Of a stretch of 30,970 nucleotides of DNA, positions 7,356-15,729 are shown in pieces. The notes below the pieces were generated by a model. It was not told the origin of the DNA. It saw only the letters and a list, made by a program, of their open reading frames with translations, and ran no database searches. The stretch is from a virus: the IMG/VR virus record IMGVR_UViG_3300010885_056201, positions 1-30,970 of that record. One strand, written 5' to 3'. Both the position numbers and the translations under genes were made by a program. Each line of letters begins with the position of its first letter. The stretch's first letter is position 1.

Positions 7356-8530
7356 GCATCTATTGTCTTCAACTTAAGGGGCATTTTACAATTGAGCGTG
7401 GGAATGAAGATCCCATCCTTGATGCGGCCCTCGAGGTGCTGTGCCGATTCAGGTGGTAGATCTACCATCAGTGCATCGTGGATGAGGTAGAGTGATGTCA
7501 TCTCAATCTTGTCACTCTCAAGCTCATCAAGCAAGTGCGTGAATCCTTGACAGACAACATCAACCGCTGTCGACTGGACAGCATATGCAACGAAGGGTGA
7601 CTTCTTCTCACACTTGATAATCCGACCAAAGTGGTTCGTGATGTGACCCACTGCGTCGAACTGCTCACGTAGACGCTTGGTCAGCGCATCAACACCGAAA
7701 GCATCACGCACTTGGAAGAGAAGATCATTGGCATGTGGGATGTCAGCAAACTTCTTCGCAAAGTTAGAAGGTGTCATGCCGTACAGCGCTGACATGATCG
7801 CTGTCTTAAGCACTTCACGCGGGACCTGCACTTCGACTTGCTCAGCTGCCCATGCGTAAGCATCACCGTTAAACTTCTTTCCTTGCATCGCCAGGCAGAC
7901 GCAGGGTTCGAGTGATGTGAAGTCGATCTGTAAGATCTTGCCATCTGCATAACGACTCTTGAAGATCTTGCGGTACTGCTTGTCAAGTGTGAGGATGTTG
8001 GGTCCCTCACAGATCGACATACGTCCGGTAACTGATGACCAGATGTCGTATGTCGATCGGGGTGCTAGAACGCCATCAGTAGACTTGAACGCAGACACAC
8101 GATCGTCGCCAATCTGCTTGATGACATTAATGTCGACGTGAGGTTGCTGCAATCTCTGCAGAAGTCTCTGTTGAACTTGATAGTCACGGCCATAGTAACT
8201 GTCAGCCCACCGGTCGCGAAGTTCTAGGAGATCAGCAGAGAACTTCTGGAGCCATTTCTTGAAGACGTGGGGAGGCAGGGCTTGTGCCCACGGGGGTGAA
8301 GAACCTATCACATCCCATGCTGTAGCATGGGATGTGGGTGGCTGTGATGTGACTTTGGAAGATGTCGCCAGCGCAATGTGTCGAAGGCTATTGAGCGCGT
8401 TGTGACTTGTCCATAGCCAGTTTTCTGCTACGCTCTGTGCGTCAGAGTAGAAAAAATGTTGTTCATCGTCAGCACAGAAATTTAGCGGTAGTCCTAGATA
8501 ATCTGCGGCAATGACAATCTTATTGGCCAT
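7352..8530 (-). CDS. Compact family A DNA polymerase-like protein
   Basis: This 392-residue protein carries the core of a Pol I-type polymerase and lacks an exonuclease domain. Visible in order are the TGR motif SSVTGRMSI (Arg170, like Klenow Arg668), motif A QIDFTSLEPCV (Asp203), motif B PREVLKTAIMSALYGM (Arg238, Lys242, Tyr250), QSTAVD (Gln319, like Klenow Gln849) and motif C YLIHDALMVD (His351, Asp352). Both catalytic aspartates are kept. Two positions are unusual: motif C reads HDA instead of HDE, and the O-helix Phe762 equivalent is Met246. The first 150 residues do not resemble a 3'-5' exonuclease. It could be the phage's replicase (with a separate exonuclease), a repair or translesion enzyme, or a non-polymerising derivative. 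The ATG at 8530 has only a weak ribosome-binding site. It heads the replication module, just after the baseplate genes. Confidence 0.82.
   Translation of the reverse strand: MANKIVIAADYLGLPLNFCADDEQHFFYSDAQSVAENWLWTSHNALNSLRHIALATSSKVTSQPPTSHATAWDVIGSSPPWAQALPPHVFKKWLQKFSADLLELRDRWADSYYGRDYQVQQRLLQRLQQPHVDINVIKQIGDDRVSAFKSTDGVLAPRSTYDIWSSVTGRMSICEGPNILTLDKQYRKIFKSRYADGKILQIDFTSLEPCVCLAMQGKKFNGDAYAWAAEQVEVQVPREVLKTAIMSALYGMTPSNFAKKFADIPHANDLLFQVRDAFGVDALTKRLREQFDAVGHITNHFGRIIKCEKKSPFVAYAVQSTAVDVVCQGFTHLLDELESDKIEMTSLYLIHDALMVDLPPESAQHLEGRIKDGIFIPTLNCKMPLKLKTIDA
8309..8336. repeat. Perfect 12-bp inverted repeat inside the polymerase-like gene
   Basis: CACATCCCATGC (8309-8320) and GCATGGGATGTG (8325-8336) are perfect inverted repeats separated by 4 bases. 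They lie about 200 bases into the coding sequence and encode part of a region (PPTSHATAWDVIG) outside the recognisable polymerase motifs. No uridine tract follows on the minus strand, so this is not a standard terminator. Confidence 0.85.
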
Positions 8531-8561
8531 AAGTCTATCTTATGCGCAATTTATTTTTTTA

Positions 8562-11500
8562 CTACCCAGACGTGTTGGACAAGCTTGCGCTAAGATTTTC
8601 TTCTCTTGCGTCTTCAAATGCAGCTCTTTTTGCGTCTTCTTTTGCATCTATTGATGCTGACTGTTCAGCAGCTCTTTGCTGGAGTTCGAGCAAGCGTCTG
8701 GCCTTCTGTCCTTCGGGCAAAGTTTCATAAAAATTCTGAAGCATGGTCGTCAAGCTCATCACAGATCCCTGGCCCTTATACGTCAACGTGAGGTTTGTAG
8801 TGAACTCGCCTGGACGAAAGTCATGTTTGACTGCAGAAACATAGTATAGTGCGTCAAGCGTGGTGCCTGTTCCCAAATCGAGATAGACTTCTTGACCGCG
8901 TTCAATGATTGGCAAACCAATCATTGAGACTGTCACGGCTCCAGGAAAGAGTGTGATCTCACTCACGTCAGACGATACATCAGACTTACTGCGCCCTAGA
9001 TACCGATCTTTAGAGGCATCTAAAATGTTCTGCGTCGCAATTGCATTATTGATGTCAGTTGTGACATTGACAGACTTCAACATAGAATTTGTTGCTCCGT
9101 AAATGACACTTGGAAACGAACTTTTGAAGATGTCTTTAGCAAAGTCGGGCGTAATCTTTTTATCTTTTAGATTTGTAAACTTTCCATAGCTATATGCGCC
9201 GATTATCTTATTAAAGTTGGGTGATGAGTTGGCGTCGTAGACAATGACCTGCGCGATCAACTTCTCAGGATTGACAACATAATCTGCTATTGTCTTCTTC
9301 TGCTCATCTTTGTATTCTTTAGCAGGAACACTTCTGATGAAGCATCTTATGTTAGGTGTCGTAAAGTCAGGTGGCTTCTCAAAATCATCAGCAGCATCCT
9401 TTGCCTTTTTGTCAGGCGCTGCAGCAGGATCTCCTGTCTCCCGCTGCGTCTCATCAACTTTTATAGCTGAATATTGCGCGGTCGATGCAATGCCGTATAA
9501 GGGCTGCTTAGGATTGCTAAGATAGTTTCCCAGCAGAGTTAATGCATTTGTTATGCTAGTATTCTGCGCAAGAGATCCTTCTTGATCGGGATGTCTAAAA
9601 ACATCAGCAACACGTATGGGTGCATCAGAAATTTGCTTTCCTGCCATTGCACCCGCTGCACTATTAAATTTAAATGTGTGTATTTGAACTTCAGAATAGA
9701 GGCCTGTAGATGCAAGAGGCATTCCAACTAGAAGAGCAAGGTAGCTAGCCACAGATGTAAAATCTTTGTCATCAACTTGACTGCCGTATGCACTCTTTAA
9801 AATGTCAAAGACGTTAGAAGCAGGTGCATAACTCGACACAGTGGGCATATTTTTTCTGATTATATCGAATATCTCTTCGTTCTTGTAGTATTCACTTTGC
9901 TTCAAGATGTCTTGCAACTGTATGATTAGACGTTCTCTGGCGAAAGGCGATCTATCGTCGCTGTTGACATACGCCCACAGCGCTTCAACAAATGTCCCAT
10001 CAACCATGTGTGCTGTTCTAGACTTATCGATTAGGACGCTTGTAACCGTTCTAATATCTTCAACAGAAGCCTCTGCTCCTTCCTCTGCAGCAATCTCTGA
10101 TTTAATTAGCTTGTCAAGCATCTGGGTCGCGTAAGTTCTTGTTAAAAATCCTCCGTTCAAGATCGATCCATTGACAGCATCAAGCGAAGCTCCACCGATA
10201 AGACGCATAGTGATGTTCATTGCGCCGCCGTCTGACATTGTCATGTTGTACGATACGGGTGAGAAAACTTCTCTATATCTCAGCGCGTTGAGATATCGTG
10301 CAACAGGATTGTCAAACTTTGCTTCGCCGTGTGGATGTGCCCAGCCCCACTCGATCTCAAAGTACAGAGATGAGAAATTTCCCGATGAAACAAGTGGTGT
10401 AATATCAGCTAGCCTTGATCGATCGTGTAGCGTAATTGATAGGTCAGCTACTTTCTTTGACAACAGTGCAATGCCTACTGATTCAATGCTAATACTAAAA
10501 CTGTTAAGTGATAGCAGCGGAACTGATGTGTCAAGGCGTCGCGGATTTGATAAAATCTCTGTCGGATCAGGTAGCAGCGTCTGGGGTGCAAAAAATATCT
10601 CTGTACCAATAACTTTACCGCTTCTTGTCTTATTTGCTACTGCCACAGATGAGTTTGTTGTGAACGGTTCAGCTTCATAAAAAATTTTGTCACCTGCACT
10701 ATCTACTGTCTGTCTTAGAAATGCAGAAAGAGAAATCTTTGAATGACGACTCTTTTTCTTTGCAAATCGATCTATAATGTTGAGACGGAAAAACGGCACA
10801 CACATCGACATGTTGATACTGTCAATTGCATTGAAAAAGACGTTGCAGTAATCAGATGCTGCTGAAGTTGGATCGAGATATTGAGCAACGTGTCGATAAA
10901 ACGATAGGTGAGTGTTATAAGGCGGATTGGGAAGGCTTTCATCTACATTGACATTTTTTGATAAAGCGTTTCTTATCCCTAGTTTTGAGATTTGAAAATC
11001 TCCTGCACGCCGATAGACAGCTGTAACTTGATCGATTAAACCACGCTCTTCTTTGCTTAATGCTGTATATTTAGCTTGAAACTGATCATATTCTGTTTGT
11101 AGCTTTGCTGCAGCACTTTCATCTTTTTCATTTTCAATAGCATCTGTGAGTCTTTGTTGCTCTTCTGTGATTTTTATTTTTTGTTCAGTAATTGCTTTTA
11201 TTTTTTCATTAATTGACTTTGCCTGCTCGTAGAGACCGTCAGAAGTCGCACCTGGTTCTAGCTTAAATTTTTTAGTGTCAATTCCCAATACATCGAGAAT
11301 TTTACCACCGTATTTGTTGTCTGCTGATGCAGCTGATGCACCATAAACGTTGATGTCACCGGTGCCTCTAACGTCGTCTCTTGGCTGCAAGTTCATCTGT
11401 CGTAGAACATCTGGTATGTCTTTCGTGAAAAATGCACCGTCGGGTGACAGTATAGATGCCATCGCAAGTGTACGTTTTGATTGACTGTCATCTAGCTGTA

Positions 11501-11648
11501 CAGGAGCTGCACCCGGTGAAATTTTATTTAGCAGCTCTTCGCTAGTTCTTAACGACAGATACTCACGCAAATCACCATACGCGTCTTGTAGCGCAGATGT
11601 TGGTGTAAAGTTTGTATTATTGTACTTGGAATCGACTGTCTTACCCAT
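8562..11648 (-). CDS. Baseplate hub protein, probable gp27/gpD-type, with long insertions
   Basis: A 1028-residue virion protein. Near the C-terminus (about 915-970) it has the stretch GLPIIERGQEVYLDLG, then LDALYYVSAVKHDF and FTTNLTLTYKG, the pattern seen in the last domain of baseplate hub proteins such as P2 gpD, Mu gp44 and T4 gp27, which form the trimeric ring joining tail tube and spike. Predicted coiled coils are at about 140-215 (Glu/Lys/Gln-rich) and 975-1020. The protein is far longer than T4 gp27 (391), so it probably carries extra domains. It directly follows a LysM/gp53-like gene (1-base gap), the usual neighbour of hub genes in contractile tails. The start at 11648 has a weak ribosome-binding site and likely relies on coupling. 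Structural role is well supported; exact hub identity is inference. Confidence 0.62.
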   Translation of the reverse strand: MGKTVDSKYNNTNFTPTSALQDAYGDLREYLSLRTSEELLNKISPGAAPVQLDDSQSKRTLAMASILSPDGAFFTKDIPDVLRQMNLQPRDDVRGTGDINVYGASAASADNKYGGKILDVLGIDTKKFKLEPGATSDGLYEQAKSINEKIKAITEQKIKITEEQQRLTDAIENEKDESAAAKLQTEYDQFQAKYTALSKEERGLIDQVTAVYRRAGDFQISKLGIRNALSKNVNVDESLPNPPYNTHLSFYRHVAQYLDPTSAASDYCNVFFNAIDSINMSMCVPFFRLNIIDRFAKKKSRHSKISLSAFLRQTVDSAGDKIFYEAEPFTTNSSVAVANKTRSGKVIGTEIFFAPQTLLPDPTEILSNPRRLDTSVPLLSLNSFSISIESVGIALLSKKVADLSITLHDRSRLADITPLVSSGNFSSLYFEIEWGWAHPHGEAKFDNPVARYLNALRYREVFSPVSYNMTMSDGGAMNITMRLIGGASLDAVNGSILNGGFLTRTYATQMLDKLIKSEIAAEEGAEASVEDIRTVTSVLIDKSRTAHMVDGTFVEALWAYVNSDDRSPFARERLIIQLQDILKQSEYYKNEEIFDIIRKNMPTVSSYAPASNVFDILKSAYGSQVDDKDFTSVASYLALLVGMPLASTGLYSEVQIHTFKFNSAAGAMAGKQISDAPIRVADVFRHPDQEGSLAQNTSITNALTLLGNYLSNPKQPLYGIASTAQYSAIKVDETQRETGDPAAAPDKKAKDAADDFEKPPDFTTPNIRCFIRSVPAKEYKDEQKKTIADYVVNPEKLIAQVIVYDANSSPNFNKIIGAYSYGKFTNLKDKKITPDFAKDIFKSSFPSVIYGATNSMLKSVNVTTDINNAIATQNILDASKDRYLGRSKSDVSSDVSEITLFPGAVTVSMIGLPIIERGQEVYLDLGTGTTLDALYYVSAVKHDFRPGEFTTNLTLTYKGQGSVMSLTTMLQNFYETLPEGQKARRLLELQQRAAEQSASIDAKEDAKRAAFEDAREENLSASLSNTSG

Positions 11649-11649
11649 G

Positions 11650-11946
11650 TCAACGTCCGATGCTCAGTGCTACGTCAAGGTTCTTAGGGATCTTAACAAC
11701 AGTACCTGGTGGACACTGCAGAGCCCAACCAATTCCACTTGCTGCTGCTATGACCCACCAGTATCTACCACTTCCGTAGTACTGCCCGGAGAGATGGTCA
11801 AGACGCTGGCCTTGAGTTAGAACAATTGTATCAGATTCAAGCTCACCTGACAATACAGCATTGAAGATTGCGACGCCACCGAGCCAGTTGGCGACGCCTT
11901 GACCATTGTTGATACGACTCACAAATGTGTATCTGCTTCTTGCCAT
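11650..11946 (-). CDS. LysM-like baseplate protein (T4 gp53 / P2 gpX-like)
   Basis: Small (98 aa) tail protein. Residues about 35-90 fit a LysM-type fold: LTQGQRLDHLSGQYYGSGRY (43-62), WWVIAAASGI and PPGTVVKIPKN. LysM-like modules of T4 gp53 and P2 gpX sit in the baseplate and bind other baseplate proteins or peptidoglycan. The start overlaps the previous gene's stop by one base (TAATG), and the hub gene follows after one base. Tape measure, large baseplate protein, LysM, then hub is the normal order in contractile tails, which strengthens the call. No signal peptide is present. Confidence 0.72.
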   Translation of the reverse strand: MARSRYTFVSRINNGQGVANWLGGVAIFNAVLSGELESDTIVLTQGQRLDHLSGQYYGSGRYWWVIAAASGIGWALQCPPGTVVKIPKNLDVALSIGR

Positions 11947-14900
11947 TATTTCTTCACCACGTTAGAAGCGCCCTGCCTTGAGAAGTTTGTACGAGAAATC
12001 GTTCCGCCATCGTCGTGCGGGTCGCCTGCGATCGTGTTCATGATAGAGCCAACGTTATGGGTCGGTGCTCTCATGTAACCGCTCTCGTCAAGACCAGGAG
12101 GAAGGTCGTGAATGCAATCGAAGGAGATCGTCACTTTAGTACCCATTGGAGCGCGAGCGCCCCAGTCAGTTTCCCAGTTAAAGTCGATCCAGTTGAAGGA
12201 AAGCTGCTTGATGACGCCTGCAAGACCGCGGCCTTTGTTGTGCTCAAATGATCTGACTATCGCGTTGTTCTCAGGCGACATGAATCCCTTGACACCTGTG
12301 TCAGTTGCATTGTCAATGATACTTGAGACATTTAAATTGCCAACTGCAGCAGCCGTGTCCACACCTGTTAGAACTGCATCTATCAAAGTTTCAGCTGGAT
12401 TGATGGCTAAAGCTGCGGGTGAGAAAACGCTGCCAAGGTCTGGCTGGAGGTCGTCGTGTGTGACCAAAATTCTCTCTCCTGTTGCATTGTCACTCTCTCC
12501 GTCACGCTTGACGGGTATAAACTGAGACGGATCAATTACAGATACAATATATCTTGTTTCTCTCGTGGGTGTATCTCCATCTGCAATAGCATTAATTGTG
12601 CTCCATGGAGGATCTCGAAATGTTGATCTATTAGTAGTAGGCTCTTTACGCTTTAAAACAAAAACCTTTATTGCTCTTCTAGCAGTGAATTTACCAATGG
12701 TATTACCAGCAGCGTCAACTGTGTCATATGGCCGTTCTCTAGGCTTCAGATACGCAACTGTCAGATTGGCAGCAAATCCTCTATTTTGTGTGCCTTGAAT
12801 ATCAGATAGTCCTACGATGCCCTCGAGATCTGTGATCGATGTATTGTCAGGATTTTGCGTAAATGCAGTCATTAATCCGTACCCTAGAGGATTAACAAAG
12901 CCATTGACTAAAAAGTTTGATGCAGCATTTGTTGCTAATGTGTTAAGTGTATTGCCTGTATTAGTATCACCGAGACCAAGCGCAGAAGCAGCGCTTTTGA
13001 CAGGTGAGCCAAATAGCGCATAGAATTTTAACATTGATAAGCTTTCTGCACGTTTTCCAAGGCCAAAGAACCCTGCCAAACCACTTGCTATGGCCTGCCC
13101 TCGTGTCTCTGTGGTCGATGGCGGTGTTGCTGCTGGAGCGTTGCTTTTGTTTTTGTCAAACTTGCTCACGTCTGTGCCTTCACTGCCGATGCCGAAGAAG
13201 CGAGCGAGATTAAAGCGTGAGTAGTTGCTCTTGACAACGTCGCCGATGCGCAACCGTGTGATCGGAGTTGCACCGATGACCTGACTGAAGGGTTGCTCAA
13301 ACTTAATTCCGCTCGCTAAGTTTTCTACGCTCTGTCCCTTCGTGTACTTGGGATAGGTCGAAGCAATTAGACGATTGACCTTATACCACATCTCATCAAA
13401 GTCATCACGGGATGTCGCTGCAATCGTGAACGATAGTGATAATGTGCGCGTAGTAGATGAGTACATCTGGATCGGATCGGCACGACCGTATGTCTTGTAT
13501 GCGGTGTAGTTAGCTGCAAATGAGTCTGATAGCTGCTCCAGGAACGCGTGGAAGGAGATGATCTCGTTAGTGCGGAGGTCGTGGAAGTAGAAAGGGACGT
13601 ACTCGGCGTCGAGCTTGTCCTCGATGATCTTGACGATGTCACCTGGAATACGCGCCTTGGAGCCCTTCAGCGTGGGATCCGTGTACGTCTTGTCGATCAA
13701 CGAGGAGGCGAGCATGCCTCGGGCTGGGTTCTCTCCCGTTAGGAGGTTGCCCATCTGGAGCGATGCGCGGACGACGTCATCAGACAACATGTAAAGACCG
13801 GGTAGGCTGCTACCACGCCAGCTGAGCGCGAGTGGTGATCTACCAGATCCTTCTCTGCTCTTCGAGATGCGTGTGCCTGCCGTCACAGGAAGATCGTCAA
13901 CTTGCTCGATCCCAGCTGCTGTCCTAATGTCAGATCCAATTGTGTCTGGGTCGAAAGTCTTACCTGTTACCTGTAATATGATGTCACCGACTGTGGCGAA
14001 TGCATTCATCATCTTGACTGCTTTGCTTCTACTTAGATCGACGTAGTACTGTGGTGATACGCTATCTGCAACGTCACTAGGTACACGCATCTGCCTGATA
14101 GTGTCAACTGCAGACTTTGCAACTGCCTCCCAGAATCCAGGTGACGATGGCATCGCTCCGTAGTATTCTCCGATCTGTCGCGGCGTCCCACTCTTGCTTA
14201 GATCTTTACCTAGCATGACTCCCATGCCTGCGACAACAGCATCCTTATACTTGTTACGAGTTGGAACATATGTGACGCCCAAGATCATTCTGTGCATCGC
14301 ATTCACTCTGCTGTAGATCGATCCGCCCATGAAGTAGGGTCCTAAACTCTTGAGCTCGCCTGTTGACTTCTTGGCACCATCAGGATCTTGGACTAGGTCA
14401 GCATTGACTAGCTCAGCCAGACGATTGATTGCAAGCAGTGCTTTTGCTTGCGCCAACTTTGCATTACCCAGTCGTGATGTGTCAGAGAAAGGCGTCTCAG
14501 ATGTGTAAGATGTCGTCGTCTGCTTAGAATATGCAGCTGTCTCATCAGGAGGTTTAACGACACCACGATCGGCGCGCATGGAGGCACCCGATGCCTGTTT
14601 AGGATAACCTGGGGCGTTGGATGCCACCGTGTCATCCAAAGTGATCGTGTCGTTGCCTCGTTTGGTGGCAAGCTGGTTGGCAACAGTGCTAATGCGAGCG
14701 TCAGGATTGACGCCCTGCGTGAAGAACTGCTCTATATCCTGTGGTTCGTTCTCTCCTGCCGGCATGTTGTAACCCGCGGCTGATGCGATCAACCAGGAAC
14801 CTACATTTCGCAACCTGTCATATGTGTACGCCTGTGATGTGGCACTGTCGTCTTTGTCGTAGTTGCCGAAAGCCCGCTGTGCTGATTGCAGCGGTTGCTG

Positions 14901-15560
14901 GTCAATCTCGTCGATCGTTATACGATTTGGGATTGCAACAGACGATATTGCGCCGGGTTCAATCGGAGGTGCCGCTCTGTTATTGTTGTCAAGCGACTGT
15001 AGGACACCTGTCTGCATCTTGCCACTCTGCGTAGCTGTGTTGACTGGTGTGTCAATCTCTGGATTACCTGTTAAATCCAGGCGACGACCCGTGACTGCCG
15101 AAAGCAATCCGTCGCCACTCAGATCAGGATTACCACCTGTCTTATCGAGGTAAGATGCAATGGGATAGTCGGTGGCATCTTGAATGCCGCTGTTGGACAG
15201 CTGCATCGCCTGGCCCAACGTCGTACCTGGCCTGACAAAGACGCGAGCTGCTCCCTGTTGGCTAGGATCTTGGAGTGGGTCACCACGATTAGATGAGGGT
15301 GCCGTCTCACCTTGTGGTGTGATCTCGTAGAGGTTACCATTCTGTTGTGTTAGAAAAGCGACATATGCCGCTGCTAAGCCATCGAGCCCGAGCAGCGGCT
15401 CTGCAGTGTTCGGATCAACACCGAGGTCATCTCCCTCATTGACAGCGCTACCAGGAGCAGAGCTTGCAGGGTCGGGTGACAGTGTGATAGTTGATGCACT
15501 CGACCCACGGGCGGCGAGAAAATCTCTAAGCGTTGCTCTTGTTTGCCTGCTTTCTGCCAC
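11946..15560 (-). CDS. Large baseplate/tail structural protein (1204 aa)
   Basis: A very long virion protein between the tape measure and LysM-like genes, the position of Mu-like DNA circularisation/baseplate proteins and other hub-associated proteins. The first 330 residues are Ser/Thr/Gln/Asp-rich and low in hydrophobics, probably extended. A folded region near 650-780 contains VPFYFHDLRTNEIISFHAFL and SSTTRTLSLSFTIAATS, and the C-terminus (about 1120-1180) contains LSFNWIDFNWETDW and TISFDCIHDLPPGLDESGYM; these read as beta-rich baseplate domains. No enzymatic motif is seen. It starts with GTG at 15560, inside the preceding small gene (35-base overlap), with GAGGAG upstream. That it is structural is well supported by context; the precise T4 counterpart is not known to me. 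Confidence 0.7.
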   Translation of the reverse strand: MAESRQTRATLRDFLAARGSSASTITLSPDPASSAPGSAVNEGDDLGVDPNTAEPLLGLDGLAAAYVAFLTQQNGNLYEITPQGETAPSSNRGDPLQDPSQQGAARVFVRPGTTLGQAMQLSNSGIQDATDYPIASYLDKTGGNPDLSGDGLLSAVTGRRLDLTGNPEIDTPVNTATQSGKMQTGVLQSLDNNNRAAPPIEPGAISSVAIPNRITIDEIDQQPLQSAQRAFGNYDKDDSATSQAYTYDRLRNVGSWLIASAAGYNMPAGENEPQDIEQFFTQGVNPDARISTVANQLATKRGNDTITLDDTVASNAPGYPKQASGASMRADRGVVKPPDETAAYSKQTTTSYTSETPFSDTSRLGNAKLAQAKALLAINRLAELVNADLVQDPDGAKKSTGELKSLGPYFMGGSIYSRVNAMHRMILGVTYVPTRNKYKDAVVAGMGVMLGKDLSKSGTPRQIGEYYGAMPSSPGFWEAVAKSAVDTIRQMRVPSDVADSVSPQYYVDLSRSKAVKMMNAFATVGDIILQVTGKTFDPDTIGSDIRTAAGIEQVDDLPVTAGTRISKSREGSGRSPLALSWRGSSLPGLYMLSDDVVRASLQMGNLLTGENPARGMLASSLIDKTYTDPTLKGSKARIPGDIVKIIEDKLDAEYVPFYFHDLRTNEIISFHAFLEQLSDSFAANYTAYKTYGRADPIQMYSSTTRTLSLSFTIAATSRDDFDEMWYKVNRLIASTYPKYTKGQSVENLASGIKFEQPFSQVIGATPITRLRIGDVVKSNYSRFNLARFFGIGSEGTDVSKFDKNKSNAPAATPPSTTETRGQAIASGLAGFFGLGKRAESLSMLKFYALFGSPVKSAASALGLGDTNTGNTLNTLATNAASNFLVNGFVNPLGYGLMTAFTQNPDNTSITDLEGIVGLSDIQGTQNRGFAANLTVAYLKPRERPYDTVDAAGNTIGKFTARRAIKVFVLKRKEPTTNRSTFRDPPWSTINAIADGDTPTRETRYIVSVIDPSQFIPVKRDGESDNATGERILVTHDDLQPDLGSVFSPAALAINPAETLIDAVLTGVDTAAAVGNLNVSSIIDNATDTGVKGFMSPENNAIVRSFEHNKGRGLAGVIKQLSFNWIDFNWETDWGARAPMGTKVTISFDCIHDLPPGLDESGYMRAPTHNVGSIMNTIAGDPHDDGGTISRTNFSRQGASNVVKK

Positions 15561-15729
15561 GGTCGACGATCTCCTCGATGATGCTGGTTAACGATGTCTC
15601 AATCTTACTTATCTCTGACTCTGAGATCACGGGCGGTGTAGCAGCTGAGAGGCGGTCAAGTTCCTTCTCAAATTGCTGAAGTGCAGCTTGTTCTTCGACC
15701 GACAGATCAAGAAAATCTTTGACCCGCAT
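15526..15729 (-). CDS. Small coiled-coil protein after the tape measure (67 aa)
   Basis: Unrecognised 67-residue protein. It is mostly helical in composition, with heptad-like leucine/isoleucine spacing (EKELDRLSAATPPVISESEI, residues 21-40, then IETSLTSIIEEIVDR) and a basic C-terminus. Its ATG overlaps the tape measure stop as TGATG, and its 3' end overlaps the next gene by 35 bases; such tight packing argues that it is translated. It might be a tail assembly helper or a minor baseplate component. Confidence 0.68.
   Translation of the reverse strand: MRVKDFLDLSVEEQAALQQFEKELDRLSAATPPVISESEISKIETSLTSIIEEIVDRGRKQANKSNA

Noticed and set aside
10171-10680. 169-codon plus-strand frame
   Set aside because: Opposite the hub gene, no recognisable motif, no start signals.
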